Origin: a virus
DNA: 28,302 bases
Virus record (IMG/VR): IMGVR_UViG_3300043395_001300
Location: 1-28,302 of that record
Reading direction: 5' to 3' (one strand)
Shown here: positions 7,010 through 15,783 of the stretch, piece by piece
How the letters are laid out: every line of letters begins with the position of its first letter
Position numbering within the stretch: position 1 is the first letter of the stretch
Translations under genes and position numbers: made by a program
The notes under the pieces: model-generated
What the model saw: only the letters and a program-made list of their open reading frames with translations
Databases searched by the model: none
Told to the model about the DNA's origin: nothing

Positions 7010-7607
7010 TGTTGAACAAGTACTTACTGAATATGCAGTTAGGTTTTTAAAACTTGCACAACAAACTATTTCTAAAGCGAAAAAGATAGATTTAGGTAAT
7101 TTAATGGACATGCAAGTTAGTGCAGTCGAAAAAAAGCCTAATTCTTATTCAATAACTATTGGTTATGATAAATCTAATCCTGCTTCAAAGTATTACGATT
7201 ATGTAGATAAGGGTGTAAAAGGAGTTAAAAATAAATCAAAAGCACCTGGTTCACCATATCAATACAAAACATTAAAAGTAGGAAGTGAATTTACAAAAGT
7301 TATTATGGCTTGGTATATAAGGCATAAAAACTATATTAGAAAAGAAACACAAGTAAAGAATTTAAGTGCCTTACAACAAAAAAGAAAGACATTAGCACAA
7401 GTAAGTGAGAATGATAGAATTAAATCAATTTCTTATTTAACTGCTCGTAAAATAAAACGAGAAGGTTTAAAACGAATTGGTTTCTTTTCAAATAATATTG
7501 ATAAGGTATTCAATGACAAATTTAAACAAGATTTGGCAAAGGCAATAGGGCAAGAAATAGTAGTAAGTATAAAAGATACATTAAATGGCAATAACAATCA
7601 AAAGTAG
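7002..7607 (+). CDS. conserved tail-region protein, 201 aa
   Basis: It starts eight bases before the end of the chaperone extension. The product is basic and lysine-rich, with an N-terminal helical part, a middle segment DYVDKGVKGVKNKSKAPGSP followed by YQYKT, then a helical linker, and SYLTARKIKREGLKRIGFFS near residue 165. Such proteins are common between chaperone and tail genes in Bacteroidetes phages. The arrangement of a strand-rich middle and the GLKRIGFFSNNI helix recalls small head-tail or tail-completion proteins (HK97 gp10-like), but I cannot confirm this. No membrane segment or enzyme motif is visible. Confidence 0.6.
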   Translation: MDNVEQVLTEYAVRFLKLAQQTISKAKKIDLGNLMDMQVSAVEKKPNSYSITIGYDKSNPASKYYDYVDKGVKGVKNKSKAPGSPYQYKTLKVGSEFTKVIMAWYIRHKNYIRKETQVKNLSALQQKRKTLAQVSENDRIKSISYLTARKIKREGLKRIGFFSNNIDKVFNDKFKQDLAKAIGQEIVVSIKDTLNGNNNQK

Positions 7608-8718
7608 TCCAAGTGCTTATTCTTCAGCAAACAAAGGATTATATCATGTTGTAACAAGTAGTAATTCAACACAACCTAATTTCAAATTTGTGTTTGATGT
7701 GCTAATAAATAATATTACGATTGCTTCAATCAAGCTTTTTGCAGATAGTGGAGGCTATGGAGTTTTTGATGCAACTGAAATAATTCGCCAATACTTTCAA
7801 ACTGGATTCATAAGCAATGCTTCTGGTATCACAATGAATAATTATGATTTTATTTCTTGTACGTATAAAATCAATTATGGTGAAGAATATGGTGGAACAA
7901 CATACACCAATTTAACAAACGCAACAACTACTGTTTACAATTACGTTAACGATCCATTCTTAAATGGTATTTCAAGCTTTCAAAACAAGTTTTTGACTAA
8001 TAGAGATAAAAACAATATTGAAGTAGGATTTGGTGAAAACTACTACATAACTTATTTTAATACTTCATTATCAAACGTTACTGCTACCATTCAAAAAATT
8101 AATTCAGATGGTTCAAATGATGGCTATTCAGTTACAACTTCATCACTTGGAAGTGCAAGAAGTATTTTAATGAATTTTTGTGCTACTAACATAAACACAA
8201 GTGTTGGTAGTTCATTTATTACTTCTTCAACGTATGGTTATAAAGTAACAATTGGAAGTGATACGATTACAATTGTACATGTTTGCAATACAAGATTTAA
8301 TAATTGCAACATGGTATTTTTAAATATGCTTGGTGGTTATGAAACATTTACTTTTAGATTAGCATCAAGAAGAAAGAAAAATGCAGAGCAATTTACTTAT
8401 TCGATTCCAGAATATATACGAAGTGGTGATAATATGATTACATCAATTAATGGTGTAACTTTTGGTGGTAAGCGTTCTTATGGAATTAATACTACAACTT
8501 CATATACTGCAGTTTCTGATTATCTATCAGAGCAAGATTACAATTTAGGTGCTGAAATTATTACATCACCTGAAACGTATTTTCAAATTGGTGCTTTATA
8601 CTATCCAATGATTTTAAAACAAACTAATTGGACTCAAAAACTTCAAAGTACAGATAAAATCTTTAACTATGAATTTGAGTTTGATTTATCTTATAATTTA
8701 AGAAGCCAAATTAGATGA
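7585..8718 (+). CDS. putative virion (tail) protein, 377 aa
   Basis: A 377-residue beta-rich protein with high Asn, Thr, Ser and Tyr content and no signal peptide, overlapping the previous gene by 23 bases. The recognisable core is VFLNMLGGYETFTFRLASRR (residues about 245-264), followed by a C-terminal half with SYTAVSDYLSEQDYNLGAEI and SPETYFQIGALYYPMILKQT. The segment LNMLGGYETF is shared by Bacteroidetes phage proteins that always sit next to the large tail protein encoded after this one. A distal tail or baseplate component is the best guess. The exact role is inferred from context. Confidence 0.6.
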   Translation: MAITIKSSPSAYSSANKGLYHVVTSSNSTQPNFKFVFDVLINNITIASIKLFADSGGYGVFDATEIIRQYFQTGFISNASGITMNNYDFISCTYKINYGEEYGGTTYTNLTNATTTVYNYVNDPFLNGISSFQNKFLTNRDKNNIEVGFGENYYITYFNTSLSNVTATIQKINSDGSNDGYSVTTSSLGSARSILMNFCATNINTSVGSSFITSSTYGYKVTIGSDTITIVHVCNTRFNNCNMVFLNMLGGYETFTFRLASRRKKNAEQFTYSIPEYIRSGDNMITSINGVTFGGKRSYGINTTTSYTAVSDYLSEQDYNLGAEIITSPETYFQIGALYYPMILKQTNWTQKLQSTDKIFNYEFEFDLSYNLRSQIR

Positions 8719-10883
8719 TTACAGAATTATTTGTCGAAGATGTTAGATTGGATTTATTCGATGATATTGGATTCGATTTAAACTATCAAATAGATGATAT
8801 TAAAGACTTTTCAGCAAGGAATACAAGCTATTCTAAAACTATTACTATTCCAGGCAATGCGAATAATAATAAGCTTTTTGGTCATATTTATAACATTAGT
8901 GCTGCAAATAATTATTTCAACTCTAATCCTGATCTCCCGAATATTGGCTACAATTTCGATCCTTCACGACAAGCTTCTGCAAAAATATTCATAAACAAAA
9001 TTCAAGTTTTTAAGGGTGTACTTCGTTTACTTGAGGTGCAAGTTAAAAATGGAATGATTACATATGAGTGTGCAGTATTTGGTGAACTTGGTGGGTTTGT
9101 TAATGATATTGGAAAGCTTCTAAATAACAAAACTAAATTAGAAGATTTAGATGTTTTTAATCAATACAATAAAGAATGGAATTATGCTAATATAGTAGCA
9201 TCATGGAATGCTTCAAATGTTGCTCAAGGAAAAGGAGTTGTTTTTCCATTAATTGATTATGGTCAATGTAAAAGTGGAAGTGGAGGCGATTATCATTTGA
9301 ATGCTTTTAGACCTGCATTTTTTGTATATGAAATAATTGATGCGATTATTACGAAAGCAGGTTACACCTACGATTCGCAATTTTTAAATGGTGATTTCTT
9401 TAAGACTTTAATAATTCCAAATAATCGTGCTAATCTTGAGCAGATTAGAAAAGACTTATTAGCAGTTGGTAGTGGAAGTTCAATTTCAAGTAGTGCTTCT
9501 CTTCCAATGAGTAATGTAATTACTTTGAATTTATTTACAAATAGTGGTAATACCGATTTTGCTTTTACTGGTTCTAATGGAACTATTGGTAGAGTAAAAT
9601 TAAAAGGAACTTATAATCTTACTACTCCTGCAACGACTACAATTACTCTTTATAAAAATGCAAGTGTTATTGCCACTGAAACTACTACTTCAGATTATAA
9701 TAATAGATTAGTTACATTAGATTGGGACTATGCAACTACTTTAAATACTGGTGATAATTTATCAATTGGTGTTACAATTAGTGCAGTAGATCCATACAAC
9801 TTTTCATTTGACCATGATTTAGAATTAGATTTTGTATCTGATTATGCACAAGCTTCAGTTGCTACTTCTGGAGTTATGTTAAACATGCAAAATTTACTAC
9901 CAAAAGGAATTGAGCAAAAAGACTTTTTCTTGTCAATTTGTAGAATGTTTAATTTATATGTTTTTGAAGACAGAAACAAAACGAAACATTTAAAGATTGA
10001 ACCATTTGTTGATTTCTATGATTCTACTGGTTTTATTAATATAGATACAACACAAGATTTAGTATTGCATGGCGAAACTGGAGATCCTACTGGATTAGTA
10101 TATCTATATAACCAATGGTCTAAAGCATTAGATTGGTCTAAAAAGGTTAATAGCGATACTGATATGAAAATTAAGCCAATGAGCGAGTTAAACTCAAGGT
10201 TCTATAAATTCATGTATGAGCAAGATGAAGACTTCTACAATGATTCATATTTTAAAAGGTACAATCAAACATATGGTGATAGATTATTTGATACTAAATT
10301 TCAATTTTCAAATGATACAACAGAAGTTAAAGTAATTTTTGCACCTACTGTTTTAGCATCAAGAAGTGGTGATACTAAATTAGCATCACAAATATTTAAA
10401 GTTGATTCAAATAACGTTGAAGTTCCTTTTGATTCTAAAATAAGAATATTGCAATACAAATATATTGCTGATACACCAAGCTTTGCAATTAAAGAAGTTT
10501 ATCCTAATACTTCTACAACACTTGGAACACCAACAACTTATGGTTATTGTGGTCATTTAGATTCACCAACATCGCCAACTAAAGACTTAAATTTTGGTGT
10601 GCCTAATGAATTAAGATTTACTTTAAATACATCTTATCCTACTGCAAATTTATTTACTACAAATTGGGGTTCTTATTTAGCTGAAATCATTTCGAAGGAT
10701 TCTAAATTAGTTACTTGCTATTTATATTTGACAATCGCAGATATTTATGCTTTAGATTTTTCTAAACTTATTTTCATAAATAACGCATTCTTTAAGATTA
10801 ACAAAATCATTGATTTTAATCTATTAAGAAGTCAGACAACGCAAGTAGAATTATTAAAAGTTATTGAATTAACATATAATTAA
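8715..10883 (+). CDS. large tail (hub/baseplate-like) protein, 722 aa
   Basis: The N-terminal segment (ELFVEDVRLDLFDDIGFDLN, then NTSYSKTITIPGNANNNKLF near residues 35-55) is a hallmark of a large tail protein found across Bacteroidetes siphoviruses. Residues about 268-377 look like an inserted beta-sandwich (alternating Thr/Ser-rich strands, for example TTTITLYKNASVIATETTTS), of the kind seen as carbohydrate-binding or BppU-like modules. After it follow FFLSICRMFNLYVFEDRNKT and ALDWSKKVNSDTDMKIKPMS, which resemble tail-hub domains. It probably forms part of the tail tip with its upstream partner. No protease or lysozyme motif is seen. Start and stop overlap both neighbours by 1-4 bases. Confidence 0.7.
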   Translation: MITELFVEDVRLDLFDDIGFDLNYQIDDIKDFSARNTSYSKTITIPGNANNNKLFGHIYNISAANNYFNSNPDLPNIGYNFDPSRQASAKIFINKIQVFKGVLRLLEVQVKNGMITYECAVFGELGGFVNDIGKLLNNKTKLEDLDVFNQYNKEWNYANIVASWNASNVAQGKGVVFPLIDYGQCKSGSGGDYHLNAFRPAFFVYEIIDAIITKAGYTYDSQFLNGDFFKTLIIPNNRANLEQIRKDLLAVGSGSSISSSASLPMSNVITLNLFTNSGNTDFAFTGSNGTIGRVKLKGTYNLTTPATTTITLYKNASVIATETTTSDYNNRLVTLDWDYATTLNTGDNLSIGVTISAVDPYNFSFDHDLELDFVSDYAQASVATSGVMLNMQNLLPKGIEQKDFFLSICRMFNLYVFEDRNKTKHLKIEPFVDFYDSTGFINIDTTQDLVLHGETGDPTGLVYLYNQWSKALDWSKKVNSDTDMKIKPMSELNSRFYKFMYEQDEDFYNDSYFKRYNQTYGDRLFDTKFQFSNDTTEVKVIFAPTVLASRSGDTKLASQIFKVDSNNVEVPFDSKIRILQYKYIADTPSFAIKEVYPNTSTTLGTPTTYGYCGHLDSPTSPTKDLNFGVPNELRFTLNTSYPTANLFTTNWGSYLAEIISKDSKLVTCYLYLTIADIYALDFSKLIFINNAFFKINKIIDFNLLRSQTTQVELLKVIELTYN

Positions 10884-12637
10884 TGGCAAACGAGGTAGTA
10901 GGTATTGATATAAAAGCTGATGTTCGAAGTTTAAGAACACAGATAAGAGAAGCAACACAAGAGTTTGCAAGATTACAAAATACGGCAGGTGCATCATCTA
11001 AAGAAATTGCTGATAGTGCAAAACGAGTAGCTGAATTAAAAGATAGGTTAGCAGATGCTCGTTCTACTATTGATGCTTTCAATCCTGATCAAAAATTCAA
11101 AGCTTTTAGCCAATCTATTCAAGGTGTAGCAGGTGCTTTTGCTTCTGCACAAGGTGCTTTAGGATTATTTGGTGCTGAATCAGAAAATCTACAAAAACAA
11201 TTACTTAAAGTTCAAAGTGCTTTAGCATTATCTGAAGGATTAAACACAGTTCTTGATAGCGTACAAGGATTTAAAAACCTTGCATTAGTGATTAAAACTA
11301 ATGTTATTGGTGCATTTACTACTTTGCGTGGTGCTATTATAGCTACTGGAATTGGTGCTTTAGGAGTTGCATTAGCTTATGTAATTGGTAATTTTGAAAA
11401 AGTTAAAGAAGTAGTTTTAAAAGTAGTTCCAGGTCTTTCAAAAGTTGGTGAAGTAATTGGTTCAATTGTTGAAAATGTAACTGATTTTGTTGGAATTACT
11501 TCAGAAGCTGATCGTGCTTTAGACAAATTTAGTGCTAATTCTAAAAATAGAAGAGATACTTACGAAAACGAGTTAAAAGTTATGGAGGCACAAGGTGCCT
11601 CTGAAAAGGCTTTAGCTAATAAACGTAAGCAAATCATTCAAGAAGACATTAATTTACTTGTTGTAAAGCAAAAGAATGGCAAACAATTAACTGAAGAAGA
11701 AGTAAAACAACTTCGTGATTCAAGAAATGAGTTATTAGTTATTGATGCTAAATATCGTAAGTCTGTTTTAGACCAACAGGCTAAATCACAAGATGAATAC
11801 AATAAAAAACAAGAAGAAGAAACTAATAAATTTGTTGAACAAGCTAAACAAAGAAACGAAAAAATCAATGAAATTGGTCTTTCTTTTTTAGATGAGCAAG
11901 AACAAAAATTAGTTAAGTTAGCCGATAACTATCAAAAAGAATTAGAATTATTAGGAGATAATTTAGAAGCTAAAAAATTATTACAAGAAAAATATTCTAA
12001 TGATTTTATGAGCATAGTTAAGTATGAAAATACTAATTATGTAAAATCAAAAGAAGCTACAAATGCAAAAGAATTTGATTATAAATTAGCTTTAATTAAT
12101 CGAATTGAAAAAGTAAATAAAGATTTTGCTAAAAGAGATGTAGATATTTCTAAAGTTACTACGGCAGCAAAAGTTGCAATTGTAGGCGATGCTTTTGGTA
12201 TTTTATCTGGAATGGCAGAACAAGGAACTGCATTGCAAAAAGGTTTAGCTTTAGCACAAGTGGCAATTGATACTGGAGTTGCAATTTCTGGTTTAACTGC
12301 CTCCACTTCAGCACCATCACCAGACAACTTGGCAACTGGAGGAATTAGTGGTTTTGCTAAATATGCTGCTGGTATCATTAAAATATTGGCAAATATTGCA
12401 CAAGCTAAAAATATTATATCAAGTGCAAGTACAAGTTCAAGTGCAAGTAGTTCAACTCCAAATGTAGAAACTGCTGCCCCTATTATTCCACAATTTCAAC
12501 AAGCATCTACTGTTAATTTAAGTAGTGAAACAATGAATAAAATGAATAATGTCGCAGTTCGTGCTTATGTAGTTGAAAGTGATATTAGCAATTCACAACA
12601 AAGAATAAAAAGATTAGAAAATTCAGCAACATTTTAG
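10883..12637 (+). CDS. tail tape measure protein
   Basis: A 584-residue protein with a helical, Ala/Lys/Gln-rich N-terminus (residues 10-70, coiled coil), a Gly/Ala-rich stretch, a long hydrophobic segment at about 141-170 (VIGAFTTLRGAIIATGIGAL), a long coiled coil (about 215-400, many Lys/Glu/Gln), a second hydrophobic Gly/Ala segment (GLALAQVAIDTGVAISGLTA and GGISGFAKYAAGIIKILANI), and a Ser-rich tail. This build is that of tape measure proteins, which set tail length and are ejected into the host envelope. By the rule of about 0.15 nm per residue the tail would be near 90 nm (inference). No peptidase domain is evident. The ATG overlaps the previous TAA. Confidence 0.85.
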   Translation: MANEVVGIDIKADVRSLRTQIREATQEFARLQNTAGASSKEIADSAKRVAELKDRLADARSTIDAFNPDQKFKAFSQSIQGVAGAFASAQGALGLFGAESENLQKQLLKVQSALALSEGLNTVLDSVQGFKNLALVIKTNVIGAFTTLRGAIIATGIGALGVALAYVIGNFEKVKEVVLKVVPGLSKVGEVIGSIVENVTDFVGITSEADRALDKFSANSKNRRDTYENELKVMEAQGASEKALANKRKQIIQEDINLLVVKQKNGKQLTEEEVKQLRDSRNELLVIDAKYRKSVLDQQAKSQDEYNKKQEEETNKFVEQAKQRNEKINEIGLSFLDEQEQKLVKLADNYQKELELLGDNLEAKKLLQEKYSNDFMSIVKYENTNYVKSKEATNAKEFDYKLALINRIEKVNKDFAKRDVDISKVTTAAKVAIVGDAFGILSGMAEQGTALQKGLALAQVAIDTGVAISGLTASTSAPSPDNLATGGISGFAKYAAGIIKILANIAQAKNIISSASTSSSASSSTPNVETAAPIIPQFQQASTVNLSSETMNKMNNVAVRAYVVESDISNSQQRIKRLENSATF

Positions 12638-12639
12638 AT

Positions 12640-13524
12640 ATGGAATTACCAATTTATAAATTAGAAATTAGCGACAATATCAATGATGATGTTGAAGTAG
12701 ATTTTGTAGCATTAGTAAATAGACCTGCAATTGAAAAGAATTTTATGGCTTTTGCTGAAAATTCATTTAGTAATTATCCTGATTCAGTTAGTAATAATGC
12801 TAAAAAAGCTTTAGAATGGGCAGATGAAAATGGATGGGGATCATGTGGCACTAATGTAGGTAAAACTCGTGCTAATCAATTAGCAAATAAAGAACCAATA
12901 TCTTACGATACAGTTCAAAGAATGTATTCATATTTATCAAGACATAAAGTTGATTTAGATAGTTCTAAATCATATGAAGATGGATGTGGAAAATTAATGT
13001 ACGATGCTTGGGGTGGTGAAGAAGCATTATCTTGGTCTCAAAGAATCATCAATAAACAATCATTTGCTATCCAAAGTGAAGAACAACAAATAGCATCTGG
13101 ACCATTGATGTTAGCAGATACACCAATTTATCGTAATGATAATGGCAAAGAATACTATGTAGTTTTTCCAAAAGATACCATTAGAAAAATTGTTTTAAAA
13201 TTCTTTAAGAAAGGTTATCAAAGCAATGTTAATTTAATGCATGATGCTTCTCAAGCAGTTGATGGAGTTACAATGTTTGAATCTTGGATAACTGATTCTA
13301 ATCGTGGAATATTACCAATGCAAGGTTTTGAGGATGCACCAGATGGATCATGGTTTGGTTCTTTTAAGGTTGAAAATCAAGATGTTTGGAATAAAATTAA
13401 AAGTGGTGAATTTAAAGGATTTAGTGTTGAAGGATTCTTTAACTATAAAAAAGAAGCACAACCAATGAGTGTTGAAGAATCACTATGGAATCAAATCGTA
13501 GATGTTCTTTCTCAAGTTAAATGA
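12640..13524 (+). CDS. XkdF-like prohead protease with inserted helical domain
   Basis: A 294-residue protein. Residues 1-40 (LEISDNINDDVEVDFVALVN followed by RPAIEKNFMAF) begin the XkdF-type protease fold. Residues about 44-138 are an insertion (NAKKALEWADENGWGSCGTN, then GKTRANQLANKEPISYDTVQ, and GCGKLMYDAWGGEEALSWSQ), a small domain known from many phage capsid-maturation proteins. Residues 139-270 resume the XkdF fold (VFPKDTIRKIVLKFFKKGYQ, SNVNLMHD, MFESWITDSNRG, GSWFGSFKVEN, FKGFSVEGFF), where His of LMHD and Ser of FSVEG are candidate catalytic residues. It cleaves scaffold and capsid proteins during maturation. Position directly before the scaffold supports this. Confidence 0.85.
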   Translation: MELPIYKLEISDNINDDVEVDFVALVNRPAIEKNFMAFAENSFSNYPDSVSNNAKKALEWADENGWGSCGTNVGKTRANQLANKEPISYDTVQRMYSYLSRHKVDLDSSKSYEDGCGKLMYDAWGGEEALSWSQRIINKQSFAIQSEEQQIASGPLMLADTPIYRNDNGKEYYVVFPKDTIRKIVLKFFKKGYQSNVNLMHDASQAVDGVTMFESWITDSNRGILPMQGFEDAPDGSWFGSFKVENQDVWNKIKSGEFKGFSVEGFFNYKKEAQPMSVEESLWNQIVDVLSQVK

Positions 13525-13565
13525 TAAAGTATTAATTAATTATTTATTTATAAACAAAAAACAAT

Positions 13566-14144
13566 ATGACATTTAAAGAAGCAATTGACAAAATCAAAGT
13601 GATGCTTGAGGAAAATCAAGCTGAAACTGTTGAGCAAGTTGATGCACCTTCAAATGAGCTTAAATTTGAAACATACGATTTAAAAGATGGTTCAAAAATT
13701 GATTTAAGTGCATTAGAAGTTGGTGCTGATGCCATGTTGGTAGATGAATCTGGTAATGGTAGTCCTGCACCATCTGGCGAATATGAATTAGCTGATGGTA
13801 CAATGGTTTCTGTTATGGATGGAAAAGTTGAAGGAATTGAAACACCTGAAGCTGAATCACCAATGGTGGAAGAAGAAATGGGAACTGAAGAAGTAAACAA
13901 ATTCGAAACAATGAATGCAACTATTGAGTATTTACAAGCTGAAAATGAAGCTTTAAAATCAAAAGTTGAATCATTAGAAGGTAAATTTAAAGAAGGTTTT
14001 GCAAACGTAGCTGAAGCATTAGAGAAGTTATCTAACATTCCAAGTGCTGAACCTGCACAAGAACCAAAAGCTAAATTTGCTTTAGTAGAATCAAAGGATT
14101 CAAAAATCAATAGATATTTAGAGTTAGTTAAAAATTTAAAATAA
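13566..14144 (+). CDS. capsid scaffolding protein (putative)
   Basis: A 192-residue, strongly acidic protein lying between protease and major capsid protein. The N-terminal half is Glu/Asp-rich and Gly-rich with ELADGTMVSVMDGKVEGIET. The C-terminal half is a coiled coil (YLQAENEALKSKVESLEGKF, residues about 118-137), ending in a basic helix (KDSKINRYLELVKNLK) that could contact the capsid protein. This composition and position fit a scaffolding protein that is removed by the protease. A reverse-strand open frame of 184 codons covers it but has no support. Confidence 0.75.
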   Translation: MTFKEAIDKIKVMLEENQAETVEQVDAPSNELKFETYDLKDGSKIDLSALEVGADAMLVDESGNGSPAPSGEYELADGTMVSVMDGKVEGIETPEAESPMVEEEMGTEEVNKFETMNATIEYLQAENEALKSKVESLEGKFKEGFANVAEALEKLSNIPSAEPAQEPKAKFALVESKDSKINRYLELVKNLK

Positions 14145-14151
14145 AATAAAC

Positions 14152-15114
14152 ATGGCATTTGATGTATCAAGTTTGGCTAATTATACCAAACAAAACGCAC
14201 AAGAGTTAGTTGTTTCAGCAGTATTAGGTGCTAAAACGGCTCAATTAATTAAAACTTCAGGTAACGTAATTCCAGGCATTAAGTCTTCACAGACTATTAA
14301 CGCAATGGATACTGATGCTTTCTTCCAAGATGGTTCTGCATGTGGATGGAATGCTTCTGGTACTACTACTTATTCTCAAAGAACTTTGACAGTTGGTAAA
14401 ATCAAAGTACAAGAGGCTTTATGTCAAAAAACTTTAGAAACTAAATATTTGCAAGAAGCTTTACCTGCTGGTGGAACTTATGATTCTTTAGTATTTGCTC
14501 AACAATATTCTGATCGTAAGGCTCAAATCATTGCAAAACAATTAGAGACTGCTATTTGGCAAGGTGATACTGCTTCGGCAAATGGTAACTTAAACAAGTT
14601 TGATGGTTTTGTTAAATTGATTGCTGCTGCTTCAGCTTCAGTTATTCATGCTAACACTTCAACTTATTATGGCACTCCATTGGCTGCTTCTGCAGGTTAC
14701 ACTACTTCAAATATCTTGAACGTAATGGATGCTATTTACAAAGCTATCCCTGCTGAAATTATCGCTAAAGATGATGTAGTTATTGCAGTAGGTATGGATG
14801 TATTCAAGTTGTACACAATTGCATTGAAAAATGCTAACTTGTTTGCTTACAACTTCGATGGTAAAGCAGATTCTGAATTTACATTACCAGGTACTACTAT
14901 CAAGGTAATTGCATTACAAGGTTTAAATGGTACTAACAAGATTTACTCTACTAACTTGAGCAACTTGTTCTTGGGTACTGACTTAATAAATGAAGAAGAG
15001 CAATTCTCAATCTTCTATGCTCAAGAGGCTATGGAAATGAGATTTGCAGCAGATTTCAAGATGGGTGTACAATTTGCATTCCCAACTCAAATCGTTGACT
15101 TCATTTTAGCTTAA
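14152..15114 (+). CDS. major capsid protein
   Basis: A 320-residue protein starting seven bases after the scaffold. Features: MAFDVSSLANYTKQNAQELV at the N-terminus, INAMDTDAFFQDGSACGWN, a repeated Ala-rich helix, and a conserved C-terminal part LGTDLINEEEQFSIFYAQEA followed by MEMRFAADFKMGVQFAFP, which matches the P-domain end of HK97-fold capsid proteins in Bacteroidetes phages (EEE...MRFxAxFKxGxQ). Codon use is shifted toward C-ending codons (AAC, TTC, ATC, TAC) compared with its neighbours, as expected for a highly expressed gene. It is followed by a 9-bp hairpin (15123-15146). Confidence 0.88.
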   Translation: MAFDVSSLANYTKQNAQELVVSAVLGAKTAQLIKTSGNVIPGIKSSQTINAMDTDAFFQDGSACGWNASGTTTYSQRTLTVGKIKVQEALCQKTLETKYLQEALPAGGTYDSLVFAQQYSDRKAQIIAKQLETAIWQGDTASANGNLNKFDGFVKLIAAASASVIHANTSTYYGTPLAASAGYTTSNILNVMDAIYKAIPAEIIAKDDVVIAVGMDVFKLYTIALKNANLFAYNFDGKADSEFTLPGTTIKVIALQGLNGTNKIYSTNLSNLFLGTDLINEEEQFSIFYAQEAMEMRFAADFKMGVQFAFPTQIVDFILA

Positions 15115-15122
15115 TAATTCTG

Positions 15123-15146
15123 GGTAGGCTATTAAGTTAGCCTACC
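15123..15146 (+). terminator. 9-bp hairpin after the major capsid gene
   Basis: GGTAGGCTA at 15123-15131 pairs perfectly with TAGCCTACC at 15138-15146 around a six-base loop. The downstream bases are TTACACC, not a T run, so this is a weak terminator, an RNA processing site or a 3'-end stabiliser for capsid mRNA rather than a full stop. Confidence 0.6.
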
Positions 15147-15170
15147 TTACACCTTAAAAAGAATAAAAAT

Positions 15171-15698
15171 ATGGCATTAGCATCATGTGCATTAACACAA
15201 AGCTATACATTAGATTGTAGAGATTCTTTAGGTGGCATAACAGAAGTATATTTCATCGAAGCAGCAAACGTTACTTCAGTAACTGAATCAAGTGCAGGTG
15301 GAACTATTACTGCAATTACAAAAGCAAGTGGTAAAGTATTTCGTAAGTATGAATTAGTTCCAGGAACTTCTTCATTAACTGAAAACGTAAATGCTAACTT
15401 GCAAAACGGTACAGTCTTTTATGCACAAGAATTATCTATTATTCTAAATAAGCTTCAAGCAAATACAAGAAATGAAATCTTGTTATTAGCAAAGAATAAT
15501 TTAAAAGTAGTTGTCGGAGATAATAACGGCAAGTATTGGTATCTTGGCAGAGTAAACTCAATGACATTATCAGGTGGTAATGGTACAACGGGTACTGCTA
15601 ATGGAGACCGTAGTGGTTACACTTTAACTTTTGCAGGATCTGAAAAAGAACTTGCACCAGAAGTTTCAAGTTCAATCATTGCAGGTCTAACGGCATAG
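15171..15698 (+). CDS. major tail (tube) protein, putative
   Basis: A 175-residue beta-rich protein starting 57 bases after the capsid gene. It begins MALASCALTQSYTLDCRDSL and contains FYAQELSIILNKLQANTRNE followed by ILLLAKNNLKVVVGDNNGKY with WYLGRVN and the C-terminal GYTLTFAGSEKELAPEV. The last phrase (GYxLTFxGxE-type) is typical of tail tube proteins of Bacteroidetes siphoviruses. Its position after the capsid gene, a strong terminator behind it, and A-rich leader fit a highly expressed structural gene. I would test for a tail-tube fold before relying on the name. It could also be a head decoration protein. Confidence 0.65.
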   Translation: MALASCALTQSYTLDCRDSLGGITEVYFIEAANVTSVTESSAGGTITAITKASGKVFRKYELVPGTSSLTENVNANLQNGTVFYAQELSIILNKLQANTRNEILLLAKNNLKVVVGDNNGKYWYLGRVNSMTLSGGNGTTGTANGDRSGYTLTFAGSEKELAPEVSSSIIAGLTA

Positions 15699-15724
15699 GG
15701 TTTGTTGTTTGGGTAGTGATAGAG

Positions 15725-15751
15725 GGGGTGGCGATTGCCATCCCTTTTTTT
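15725..15751 (+). terminator. strong rho-independent terminator
   Basis: GGGGTGGC at 15725-15732 pairs with GCCATCCC at 15737-15744 (one G-T pair) around the loop GATT, followed by seven T (15745-15751). It separates the capsid and tail tube genes from the portal block. It is one of the few GC-rich spots in the window. Confidence 0.85.
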
Positions 15752-15783
15752 ATACAATTTATTTAATTTGCTATTTATATTTG

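Noticed and set aside
12079-12378. Reverse-strand frames at 12079-12378, 11638-11868, 19182-19484, 26551-26793 and 4262-4534
   Set aside because: All oppose strongly supported genes, have odd composition for this genome and no known motifs.
13616-14170. 184-codon open frame on the reverse strand across the scaffold gene
   Set aside because: It is Ser/Phe-rich, lies exactly opposite a well-supported gene and has no independent start context; such frames arise from the A/T-rich third positions of the real gene.
15709-15783. Upstream start that would lengthen the 127-residue virion protein by 25 residues
   Set aside because: The added part would be translated from the terminator stem and T run, and the related proteins I recall begin at MIHLTKG.
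15776-15783. TATATTTG, a perfect match to the Bacteroidetes -7 element
   Set aside because: It abuts the ATG at 15784, so transcription would begin inside the gene, and no TTTG lies at the right distance upstream.
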